The notes beneath the pieces are model-generated. The model was not told the origin of the DNA. It worked only from the letters and a program-made list of their open reading frames with translations, and made no database searches. Below are positions 1 to 5,979 of a stretch of DNA of 5,986 nt, in pieces. Position 1 is the stretch's first letter, and each line of letters opens with the position of its first letter. A program made the position numbers and the translations under genes. The DNA is from EX4484-2 sp964592095 (GTDB taxonomy: Archaea; Altiarchaeota; Altiarchaeia; IMC4; QMZM01). The stretch spans positions 1-5,986 of the forward strand of contig CAZQER010000063.1 of assembly GCA_964592095.1 (NCBI GenBank), read 5' to 3'.

Positions 1-3
1 AAT

Positions 4-13
4 CCCGATCGGG
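4..13. repeat. Perfect 10-bp GC-rich palindrome at the left edge
   Basis: CCCGATCGGG is fully self-complementary and stands out as GC-rich in an AT-rich window. The 8-mer ATCCCGAT at 2-9 occurs again at 115-122, inside the degraded coding remnant. The palindrome may be the end of a longer inverted repeat cut off by the window edge, or it may be chance. No function can be assigned. Confidence 0.35.
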
Positions 14-41
14 GCGTGATGATAATCAATTAAAATTTTAA

Positions 42-398
42 AATATAACCGTATCCCGGCAATTCAGACTGAATGTCAGCGGTAAGATTCTTGCAACAAC
101 ACCTTTGGACTCCGATCCCGATAATACTGTTGTTACGAAGGGGTATTTGGATGCGCAGGTGGGAGGTGGTGGAAATTCTTTAACTCTTGTAGGTGTATAT
201 AACTATCCTGTAAGAGATCTTCTCAATCCTGGTAGATACTGGCATTGATATCCCCATGGGAAAACATCTTGCTTTCGCTGCTGCTATGAGTGTAAATAAG
301 AGTTTTACTTTAACTACAGAAGATTATTTGTATGGGTAAAACCCAATCCTGATAATCTTGATTGTGATGCCTCATTTGGCTCATTTGCAGAGGATTAA
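42..398 (+). pseudogene. Frameshifted remnant of a tail-fibre/surface-adhesin-like protein
   Basis: No intact gene is present, but a coherent protein can be read in three pieces. Frame 3 is open from 42 to a TGA at 246-248 and contains RLNVSGKILATT followed by SDPDNTVVTKGYLDAQ and a Gly run. Frame 1 then continues with IPMGKHLAFAAAMSVNKSF up to a TAA at 337-339. Frame 3 resumes at about 333 with WVKPNPDNLDCDASF and ends at TAA 396-398. I recognise the LNVSGK...DSDPDNTVVTKGYLDAQ style from C-terminal modules of large repetitive proteins related to phage tail fibres and cell-surface adhesins, often after GIGTxxP repeats. No convincing start codon or ribosome site is visible, so the 5' part is missing. 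GC at 61-180 is about 46% by hand count (55/120), against about 26% (31/120) at 5161-5280 in the primase gene, which suggests foreign origin. Alternatives are sequencing errors in a real gene, or a recent insertion of a gene end. Confidence 0.5.
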
Positions 399-498
399 CG
401 GAACAGAGTTAAATGTGCAGTATATTCTCGTATTAGTAATTTTAATGTTTTTATAAGCCATAACATATCATTCCGTAGTTGTTTTCTCAACATAGCAA
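399..498. other. Gene-free gap between the remnant and the operon end
   Basis: No open frame of useful length, RNA gene or clear terminator is visible here. The remnant (plus strand) and the operon (minus strand) converge on this gap. Downstream of the response-regulator stop, the minus strand lacks both a strong hairpin and a T-run of the kind that ends archaeal transcripts. The best candidate stem, GTTG/CAAC around a TTTTCT loop at 477-490, is only 4 bp. Confidence 0.4.
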
Positions 499-1041
499 TT
501 ATTCTAATAATTTCTCATATTTATCTAATATATCCTTAATCTTCTCTTCCAACTCTTTATCTTTTGTTTTTGTCCATATAACCTTTGTTAGACTTATTAT
601 CAGATTTTTATACTCCTCGTGTAATTTCTCCAGTTTATGTATGTATTCATCCCTCTCCCTCTCCAAGCGTACCATCTTTATATTTCTGTTTACACTATGC
701 AAAAAATCATCCATCTCAAATGGCTTCATAATATAATCATCCGCCCCAAGTTTTATAGCCTTGATTGGCGTCTCCTCACTGGCATAGGCAGTAATCATGA
801 TAACCTTACTTCTACTCTTTCCCTTCTGTATCTTCCTCACCTCTTCAAGCAGGGATATACCATTCATACCGGGCATTCTTATATCAAGAATAATAAGGTC
901 AAAGAATTCCTTTTTTATTTTATCCAATGCATCATAACTATCATCAGTGGTAGTTACAATATACCCCCCCTTACTCAATAATTTATCCAATGTCTTTAAT
1001 AGAGGCTTTTCATCATCCACAACCAGAATCTTCTCCTTCAT
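499..1041 (-). CDS. Response regulator: receiver domain with C-terminal helical tail, no DNA-binding domain
   Basis: This is the receiver partner of a two-component system and the last gene of the operon. Numbered from the TTG-initiated form (187 residues), the CheY-like fold has its acidic pocket at D16/D17, the phospho-acceptor at D60 in LDIRMPG, the switch Thr at T91 (MITAYA) and the conserved Lys at K113 (MKPF). After about residue 125 comes a charged, coiled-coil-like tail of about 60 residues. No helix-turn-helix, HD-GYP, GGDEF or other output domain is present. Output is therefore probably by protein contact, or the protein is a phosphate shuttle. I prefer the ATG at 1041 (180 residues) because it sits directly before the usual receiver opening. 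The alternative TTG at 1062 adds only MIRVKNK. Neither start has a clear Shine-Dalgarno site. The obvious donor is the histidine kinase encoded just upstream. Confidence 0.95.
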   Translation of the reverse strand: MKEKILVVDDEKPLLKTLDKLLSKGGYIVTTTDDSYDALDKIKKEFFDLIILDIRMPGMNGISLLEEVRKIQKGKSRSKVIMITAYASEETPIKAIKLGADDYIMKPFEMDDFLHSVNRNIKMVRLERERDEYIHKLEKLHEEYKNLIISLTKVIWTKTKDKELEEKIKDILDKYEKLLE

Positions 1042-1077
1042 TTTATTTTTCACACGTATCAATTGTTGGATCTATTC

Positions 1078-1103
1078 TTATTTATTATTTATTATTTATT
1101 ATA
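1078..1103. repeat. AT-only tandem 7-mer repeat between kinase and regulator genes
   Basis: TTATTTA is repeated three times exactly (1078-1084, 1085-1091, 1092-1098) and then partly (TTATA, 1099-1103). The array begins immediately after the kinase stop codon (1104-1106) and fills much of the 62-base spacer before the regulator ATG. Read on the minus strand it is a run of TAAATAA units, close to an archaeal TATA element. It could act as an internal promoter for the regulator gene, or it could be simple-sequence slippage. The array is certain; its role is inferred. Confidence 0.85.
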
Positions 1104-2048
1104 CTATTTACTCTTATTATTTTTACTCCTATGCAATTTTATTGTAAATGTTGTTCCCTCCCCCAATTTTGATGAAACATATATCTTTCCATTATGTTTT
1201 TCTATTATTTTATAAACAATTGAAAGCCCCAATCCCGTACCCTCACCAATATCCTTTGTTGTAAAAAATGGGTCAAATATCCTCTTTATGTATTCCTCAG
1301 GTATTCCACTACCGTTATCTGTTACCTCAGAGACTATAAATTTATCCTCCTGAAATGTCCTGATTGTTATTGTTCCACGCTTTCCACTCTTTTTTATTGC
1401 ATCCCTTGCATTCAAAATAAGATTTGTGAATACCTGTTGTAATTCATTTGCATTACCATCAACATTTGATATATTGCCATATTTTATCTCAACATTTATA
1501 TTATCCATTCTCAGTTGATGCCGAATTAAATTATATGAATTATCAATTACCTCATTCAAATTTACCGGCATAAATTCCTCCAACTCATGCCTTCTTGAAT
1601 AACTTAAAAGATTTTGAACGATATCCCTGCATCTCCTTGCACTCTCCTCAATTAATTTGAGTGATTCCCTCTTTTCCTCATCTTTAATATCATTGAGTAG
1701 CATCTGAGTGTTGATCAAAATAGAACCCAATGGGTTGTTTATTTCGTGAGCAATTCCACCGGCAAGCGTTCCAATAGTGGCCATCTTTTCCGATTGTATT
1801 AATTGATTTTGTGTCTTTTTTAATTCACGATAGGCCTCTTCAATCTTCTTCTTATCCTCAGCCATGTCCTTGAGCATATTCAAGGTAGCCAATCTCGCTT
1901 GAGATAATTTTCTACTCTTCTCCTCCAATTCCCTTGTTTTTTCCTCAAGTTTTTTTCTATCCTCGTTTGCATCTCTGAGCATATTTAGAAGGGCAGCCCT
2001 TATCTTTCTCAACTTTAATTCTAATTCTCTTTCTCTTTTTGTTCCCAT
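1104..2048 (-). CDS. Soluble NtrB-like sensor histidine kinase with duplicated N-terminal coiled coil
   Basis: This 314-residue cytosolic kinase should autophosphorylate on His and pass the phosphate to the downstream receiver. Residues 1-90 are a charged coiled coil. The dimerisation/phospho-acceptor domain carries H101 in GGIAHEINNPLGS. The ATPase domain has the N box (N209 and N213 in TNLILNARDA), the G1 box DNGSGIP (244-250), the F box FDPFFTTK (258-265) and the G2 box GEGTGLGLS (268-276). All catalytic motifs look intact. There is no membrane segment, PAS, GAF or other sensor domain, so input must come from another protein, most simply the V4R-PAS protein encoded 6 bases upstream. The coiled coil contains an internal 35-residue repeat (about 17-41 and 52-76). 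The Shine-Dalgarno match is weak, which suggests translational coupling to the preceding gene. The family is clear; the upstream partner is inferred. Confidence 0.96.
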   Translation of the reverse strand: MGTKRERELELKLRKIRAALLNMLRDANEDRKKLEEKTRELEEKSRKLSQARLATLNMLKDMAEDKKKIEEAYRELKKTQNQLIQSEKMATIGTLAGGIAHEINNPLGSILINTQMLLNDIKDEEKRESLKLIEESARRCRDIVQNLLSYSRRHELEEFMPVNLNEVIDNSYNLIRHQLRMDNINVEIKYGNISNVDGNANELQQVFTNLILNARDAIKKSGKRGTITIRTFQEDKFIVSEVTDNGSGIPEEYIKRIFDPFFTTKDIGEGTGLGLSIVYKIIEKHNGKIYVSSKLGEGTTFTIKLHRSKNNKSK

Positions 2049-2054
2049 CTCTCA

Positions 2055-3167
2055 TTAGCCCTTACTCCTTAATTGCTCCTTTAGATTTTCTATCTCCTTC
2101 TTCAACTCTATCATCTTTAATTCCCTTCCAACTGCCAAATCCTGAAATTCCTCAAGTTCCTTAACCTTTGTCTGTAATTCATCTCTTGATTTCTCTAATT
2201 CCTCAATAAGTTTTTTCATCTCCCTCATATCTCTGATCACACACAAGATTCCAACAACATTTCCATCGGCATCCCTCAATACAGAACGATTACAACTAAC
2301 TGGTATTTCCCCCCCATTCTTTGTTACCCATGTAAATTCAAAGTTCCAAACAAAACCCTCTTCTAATGTTCTTCGGGTACATTCCTCATTTCTTTTTAAA
2401 TCCCTCTTGGCAATAATTTTGGAGGCAGAAGCACCTATCAATTCCTCTTCTGTATATCCCAAGAGTTTAACTGCAGCATCATTTACCTTTATTATATGAC
2501 CCTCCAAATCATTGACAATTACTGCATCCAACATAGAACTGATAACACCATCACTGAACGCCTTTGCCTCTTGCAAATCCTTTGTTCTCTCCTCCACTAT
2601 CTTCTCTAGTTCTGCCTTACTTAAAAGTGCAAGTTCCTCTTCAGTTAATACATCCCGAGGAATCTCTTTAACTGTAGTAAAAATAGCCTTATTATCCGTT
2701 TTTTTGCTTAGAGAATAATATATCCTCTTACCAGTAATCTCCTGATATGCACCTGCTAAAATACCCCTTTCCAATGACACCTTGCCCTTCTTTATAAATT
2801 CCAATGATGGTGCATTATTTATCTGAATCTTTACATCTCCTTTATCTATATCCAATTTCTTTATATCTACCCTTCCCCACCCGGATTGCATGGTTGTACA
2901 ATATACCTGATCAACGAATGCCTCCTTATCTAACTCTACATCTGTTCCTTCAAGAATTTTATTAATTCTCCTAACATACTCCCTACCAATATCCTCCCCT
3001 ATCCGATAGATTAAAGTCTCCGCAGCAGCATCCCCAGCTATCCTCCGCAGTACAATATCTATGGATTTCACAATGCTTCTGGGAAGTAAAAGATACGGAA
3101 CACCTGCAGCATATAACCTGCCCTCTACATCATCCAGTTCCACATATTTTAATTGTTTCAGACCCAT
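2055..3167 (-). CDS. V4R-PAS cytosolic sensor protein with C-terminal coiled coil, no kinase domain
   Basis: This 370-residue protein has three parts. Residues about 15-168 resemble the V4R (4-vinyl reductase-like) small-molecule-binding domain: a helical start, then YRIGEDIGREYVRR, a central YCTTMQSGWGRVD with C90, and a CxxG-free end near ITGKRIYYSL. Residues about 205-316 are a PAS domain (MLDAVIVNDLEGHIIKVNDA, LLGYTEEELIG, GILCVIRDM). Linkers at 174-204 and 315-368 are coiled coil, the latter carrying the LAVGRELKMIELKKE motif familiar from multi-PAS signalling proteins. No HisKA or HATPase region, DNA-binding domain or membrane segment is present. V4R domains are known or predicted to bind small ligands; the ligand here is unknown, and no haem-binding PAS signature is evident. 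The ATG overlaps the end of the transporter gene by 10 bases, implying co-expression. Its likely job is to sense a metabolite linked to the transported sulfur or selenium compound and signal to the adjacent kinase. Confidence 0.92.
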   Translation of the reverse strand: MGLKQLKYVELDDVEGRLYAAGVPYLLLPRSIVKSIDIVLRRIAGDAAAETLIYRIGEDIGREYVRRINKILEGTDVELDKEAFVDQVYCTTMQSGWGRVDIKKLDIDKGDVKIQINNAPSLEFIKKGKVSLERGILAGAYQEITGKRIYYSLSKKTDNKAIFTTVKEIPRDVLTEEELALLSKAELEKIVEERTKDLQEAKAFSDGVISSMLDAVIVNDLEGHIIKVNDAAVKLLGYTEEELIGASASKIIAKRDLKRNEECTRRTLEEGFVWNFEFTWVTKNGGEIPVSCNRSVLRDADGNVVGILCVIRDMREMKKLIEELEKSRDELQTKVKELEEFQDLAVGRELKMIELKKEIENLKEQLRSKG

Positions 3168-4378
3168 CGTTCATCCTTTACTTCCCATTGACTAATCCAG
3201 AGATATATAAGAACTAAAACCGATATTGTTAGAAATACTGACCAGCCCCATCCTATGTATTGAGGGAGCCATATCTTCGTTCCCTTGAGAATGTTAGGAT
3301 GCAACCACCCCCACTGGTAGGCAATGATTCCATGTCCCACCAAAACACCCAAGAAAGCAACCCATATACTTGTATACCCTTCTGCTATCCTGTACATAAT
3401 CCCCGATGCACAGCCACCAACAAGGATTATTCCAAATCCAAATAGAATTCCTCCAATTAAATGCGGAATTCCAAATGGTCTTCCTATCTCATTTACCTTT
3501 GCGTGAGCAGGGAGTTTTCCAGTAGATGGGTCAGGAACCATCTTGTACATAATCAGGGAAAATCCAATTGTAGAGACCAACATAGATATAATTATGGCTT
3601 TAAATAAGGCGGCATTTCTGCTGATAAATAAATCCTTATAGCATGTAGCCCAGCAGAATCTGGAACGCTGAAGTATAACACCAAATGCAATTCCTATTAA
3701 AAACAGTGTAACAACACCTGCTTTTGTATACACAATATAGAACAAAGTAATTATTATTGCTGCTAAAATTCCGATAATTCCCAAGAACATCTGAGCATTT
3801 CTTGACATGCCCTTGCTTCTCTCAATGGTTTTTTTCTCAATGGTTATTGGCATCCTATAGATTTGCCTCTTGACATATTGCACGCCTAAATATGCACCAA
3901 TAGCCAAACCTGCCCAGTATATCCATCCACTCAAAGAAAGACTTGGGATAGAGCAGATAAACGAACCCAAATTACAGCCATTGGTAAGCCTCACAGAATA
4001 ACCGATAATAATACCACCAGCAAATGCCTGAAGATACATTCTTTTACTTCTAGGAGTTCTGATAGCAAATTCATAGGAAAGACACGCAGCAATAAATGCT
4101 CCTAATAGCAATCCTATATTCACTGCATCACCACCATACATAAAATAAAGCTTTTCCATCATCTCTTTTTGTTTAAAGTAAAGCCATTCAGGAGTATTTA
4201 CACCTAATTTATATAGAATCATTCCTGTCCACCTTGATGTAGCAGTAGTAATCCCCCAGGGTTTTTCCATTATATATTCATAGACATTAAACAATCCTAT
4301 CAGCAATCCCCCAAGCCAAACAGGCCATGCATCACCAAACGCCCTATTATAGATATCCTTTACCCCATCTATTCCCAT
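3158..4378 (-). CDS. yedE: YedE/YeeE-family membrane transporter (sulfur/selenium compound uptake)
   Basis: This is a 406-residue polytopic membrane protein with about ten hydrophobic segments (roughly 17-36, 84-104, 113-132, 145-165, 196-217, 220-236, 256-278, 303-325, 334-355, 377-397). It shows the internal two-fold repeat of the family: GIIIGYSVRLTNGCNLGSF (C135) in the first half and GGILFGFGIILVGGCASG (C323) in the second. RSRFCWATCYKD (C242, C246) lies between them. It follows the layout I recall for E. coli YedE closely, including the TPRSKR, SRWTG and RMPI positions and the overall length. Family members such as Spirochaeta TsuA import thiosulfate through a path of conserved cysteines; YedE is associated by gene neighbourhood with selenium metabolism. 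Pairing with the TusA-like gene one base upstream supports this class. The substrate (thiosulfate, other sulfur species or a selenium compound) cannot be decided from sequence. C99 and C142 are additional cysteines. Confidence 0.93.
   Translation of the reverse strand: MGIDGVKDIYNRAFGDAWPVWLGGLLIGLFNVYEYIMEKPWGITTATSRWTGMILYKLGVNTPEWLYFKQKEMMEKLYFMYGGDAVNIGLLLGAFIAACLSYEFAIRTPRSKRMYLQAFAGGIIIGYSVRLTNGCNLGSFICSIPSLSLSGWIYWAGLAIGAYLGVQYVKRQIYRMPITIEKKTIERSKGMSRNAQMFLGIIGILAAIIITLFYIVYTKAGVVTLFLIGIAFGVILQRSRFCWATCYKDLFISRNAALFKAIIISMLVSTIGFSLIMYKMVPDPSTGKLPAHAKVNEIGRPFGIPHLIGGILFGFGIILVGGCASGIMYRIAEGYTSIWVAFLGVLVGHGIIAYQWGWLHPNILKGTKIWLPQYIGWGWSVFLTISVLVLIYLWISQWEVKDERWV
3174..3179 (-). promoter_or_regulatory. 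Ribosome binding site for the V4R-PAS gene
   Basis: AAAGGA on the minus strand lies 6 bases before the ATG at 3167 and inside the last codons of the transporter gene. It supports this start and, with the 10-base gene overlap, translational coupling. Confidence 0.65.
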
Positions 4379-4379
4379 T

Positions 4380-4631
4380 TTACCTCCTCTTTCGTTTTAT
4401 GGTTATCTCCCATTCTGCTGCTCCAGTTTTTTTTAATTCAGTTTCATACCCTCTCTTTTCAGCCTCTCTCGGAATTGACCTTGTAGCAGGCGGGTGATCT
4501 ATTATAAATCTCAATATCTTTTCCCCTTTTTTTAAACTATCCTCTATCTCACTAATCTTTTTTATGGCAACAATTAATGGATAAGGGCATACATCCCCTC
4601 TCAAATCAATATCTATCACCTCTACATCCAT
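4380..4631 (-). CDS. TusA/YedF/SirA-family sulfur carrier protein
   Basis: This 83-residue protein has the normal length of the TusA family. Family members carry sulfur (or, in some proposals, selenium) as a persulfide on one Cys and hand it to downstream enzymes. The signature is LRGDVCPYPLIVAIKKI, with C15 as the carrier Cys in the CPxP motif at the start of helix 1. The second family block is IIDHPPATRSIPREAEKRGYE (47-67), comparable to the DxPxxxxxIP...GY region of both TusA and YedF. It has only this one Cys. It is the first gene of the minus-strand operon, and its TAA is separated by one base from the transporter ATG. TusA-like carriers are often encoded beside YeeE/YedE transporters, so the likely role is to accept sulfur or selenium released after uptake. 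Whether it is orthologous to TusA or YedF cannot be settled here, so no symbol is given. Confidence 0.93.
   Translation of the reverse strand: MDVEVIDIDLRGDVCPYPLIVAIKKISEIEDSLKKGEKILRFIIDHPPATRSIPREAEKRGYETELKKTGAAEWEITIKRKRR
4382..4388 (-). promoter_or_regulatory. Strong Shine-Dalgarno site for the YedE-like gene
   Basis: AGGAGGT on the minus strand lies 3 bases before the ATG at 4378 and is made of the last Arg codons and the first base of the stop of the TusA-like gene. It is the strongest ribosome site in the window, fixes the transporter start, and shows that Shine-Dalgarno initiation is used here. Confidence 0.85.
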
Positions 4632-4684
4632 ATTATCACTCAGTCAAATCATATTTTCAGATATCCTTGCCCCTCTACATACCA

Positions 4685-4700
4685 GAAATTTTAACATTTC
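4685..4700. promoter_or_regulatory. Candidate operator dyad beside the operon TATA box
   Basis: GAAAT-TTTAAC-ATTTC is a 5-bp inverted repeat with a 6-base centre. It lies between the minus-strand TATA-like box and the expected transcription start, where a bound repressor would block the operon. In AT-rich DNA such short dyads often arise by chance. Confidence 0.25.
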
Positions 4701-4701
4701 A

Positions 4702-4709
4702 TATATAAA
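4702..4709 (-). promoter_or_regulatory. TATA-like box for the five-gene operon
   Basis: The minus strand reads TTTATATA here. A start about 25 bases downstream would fall near 4680, leaving a leader of about 50 bases before the TusA-like ATG. The position fits an archaeal promoter, but AT-rich background weakens the call. Confidence 0.4.
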
Positions 4710-4723
4710 TCCATTATTTGTTA

Positions 4724-4733
4724 TTTTATATAA
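4724..4733 (+). promoter_or_regulatory. TATA-like box for the primase gene
   Basis: TTTTATATAA on the plus strand predicts a transcription start near 4754. That is downstream of the first possible ATG (4749) and upstream of the second (4791), so it favours the shorter primase start. A second TA-rich stretch, CATATATATG at 4742-4751, is an alternative. Confidence 0.4.
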
Positions 4734-4790
4734 TTATCAGGCATATATATGTTTCTATTAATTTTTGAGATTCCTATAATTCATTTCAAA

Positions 4791-5942
4791 ATGAATATAG
4801 ATACGAAGATATTTCTGAAAAAGAAATTCAAGGAGTTTTACTGGAAAAATAATATTAAATCTCCAAAGGAAATAGAAAAAAGGGAGTTTGGAATCGGAAC
4901 ATTAGAGTCGAAGATCAAGGTTAGACACAAATCGTTCAAAAATGAAAGAGAGTTGAATAATTTTCTTAAGAGGGATGCTCCATTCTTTATCTCATATTCT
5001 GCAGCATACTATGAATTTCCAGAAAATCAGCCGATGTCTGCAAAGACTTGGGAGGGGGCAGATCTAATATTTGACTTGGATGTTGATATGGATTTTATCG
5101 AAGAAGAGAAATTTGAAAAGATAAAGACTGAAACAATAAATCTTATGGATTTCTTAATTGATGATTTTGGTTTCAAAAAAAATGATATTGAATTAAATTT
5201 TTCTGGAAATAAGGGTTATCATATTCATATATCAAAACCAGAGGTAATAAAACTAGGAAGGGATGAAAGATTGGAAATTGTTGATTATATAACAGGCACT
5301 GGATTTAATCTTGAACATCATTTATCAAAGGAGGCTTTACCGGGAATTGATTTGAAAGAAAGGAAAGAATTCAGATTGAGAGGGTCTTTTACACCGGTTA
5401 TAAAAGGACCTACCGCAGATGATGTTGGGTGGGGAAAAAGAGCCTATGATGTTGCATTAGATTTTGTCTCATCTGATATTGAAAGATTAAAGAGCGTTTA
5501 CGGTGTCAAACAAAAACATGCCGAGAGGTTATATAAAAACAGAAAATTCAATCTAAAAATATTAATGGATGGTAGATGGGATGGTCTTATAGATTTTACA
5601 AAGAATATGCAACAGAAAATTATAGAAAAATATGCAATAAGACTTGTGGGTGATACAGACAGAACAGTTACAATAGACACAACAAGATTGATAAGACTTC
5701 CAGATTCATTGCATGGAAGTAGTGGTTTTATTGCAAAGAGGATTAGAAATATTGAAGATTTTGACCCATTGGTTGATTCATTAGCATTTGGAGATGATGA
5801 AATTACTATAGATATAAATGAAAAAATATCTAAATTTAAGATGAATGAAAACATATTTGGACCATTTAATAAAAAAAGTGTGAAACTTCCAGAATATGTA
5901 GCAGTTTACCTCTTACTCAAAGGCAGGGCAGAGGTTGTATAA
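4791..5942 (+). CDS. priS: DNA primase small (catalytic) subunit PriS
   Basis: This is the catalytic subunit of the archaeal/eukaryotic-type primase, which with PriL makes primers at the replication fork. Numbered from the ATG at 4791 (383 residues), the metal-binding acids are D95 and D97 in LIFDLDVD and D296 in VTIDTTRLIRLP. Nucleotide-binding motifs are SGNKGYHIHIS (H144, H146) and the SLHG just after RLP (H308). These match known archaeal PriS motifs in order and spacing. The frame is open back to an ATG at 4749 (397 residues), but that adds a hydrophobic MFLLIFEIPIIHFK unlike PriS N-termini and lies too close to the TATA-like box, so I choose 4791. No Shine-Dalgarno site precedes either start, so a leaderless or short-leader mRNA is possible. 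The protein contains no cysteine at all, so the zinc-binding knuckle found in Pyrococcus PriS is absent. Codons are strongly AT-rich. Confidence 0.97.
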   Translation: MNIDTKIFLKKKFKEFYWKNNIKSPKEIEKREFGIGTLESKIKVRHKSFKNERELNNFLKRDAPFFISYSAAYYEFPENQPMSAKTWEGADLIFDLDVDMDFIEEEKFEKIKTETINLMDFLIDDFGFKKNDIELNFSGNKGYHIHISKPEVIKLGRDERLEIVDYITGTGFNLEHHLSKEALPGIDLKERKEFRLRGSFTPVIKGPTADDVGWGKRAYDVALDFVSSDIERLKSVYGVKQKHAERLYKNRKFNLKILMDGRWDGLIDFTKNMQQKIIEKYAIRLVGDTDRTVTIDTTRLIRLPDSLHGSSGFIAKRIRNIEDFDPLVDSLAFGDDEITIDINEKISKFKMNENIFGPFNKKSVKLPEYVAVYLLLKGRAEVV

Positions 5943-5951
5943 ACGAGAAAA

Positions 5952-5979
5952 ATGCTCACGATAATATGCACATGCTCAC
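5952..5979 (+). repeat. ATGCTCAC direct repeat after priS
   Basis: ATGCTCAC occurs at 5952-5959 and again at 5972-5979, a 20-base period, straddling possible start codons of the next gene. It may be a small local duplication or chance. Confidence 0.4.

Noticed and set aside
42..398. Programmed frameshifting producing one full-length protein from the left remnant
   Set aside because: Two separate shifts would be needed, no slippery heptamer with a downstream structure is evident, and no start codon context is present.
477..490. Possible terminator hairpin after the operon
   Set aside because: The stem is only 4 bp and no T-run follows on the minus strand.
637..981. Plus-strand open frame of 114 codons across the response regulator
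   Set aside because: It is antisense to a receiver gene with all conserved residues, and its product shows no recognisable domain or ribosome site.
947..1172. Two plus-strand frames giving short hydrophobic Ile/Phe/Tyr-rich peptides
   Set aside because: They cross the AT-rich repeat spacer and the ends of two real genes; the hydrophobic character is a by-product of AT-rich antisense sequence.
3260..3506. Plus-strand frames antisense to the transporter gene
   Set aside because: They overlap the most conserved second repeat of the YedE-like protein and show no coding features.
5498..5854. Minus-strand open frame of 118 codons inside priS
   Set aside because: It is the shadow of conserved primase codons, including the VTID and RLP motifs, and has no family resemblance of its own.
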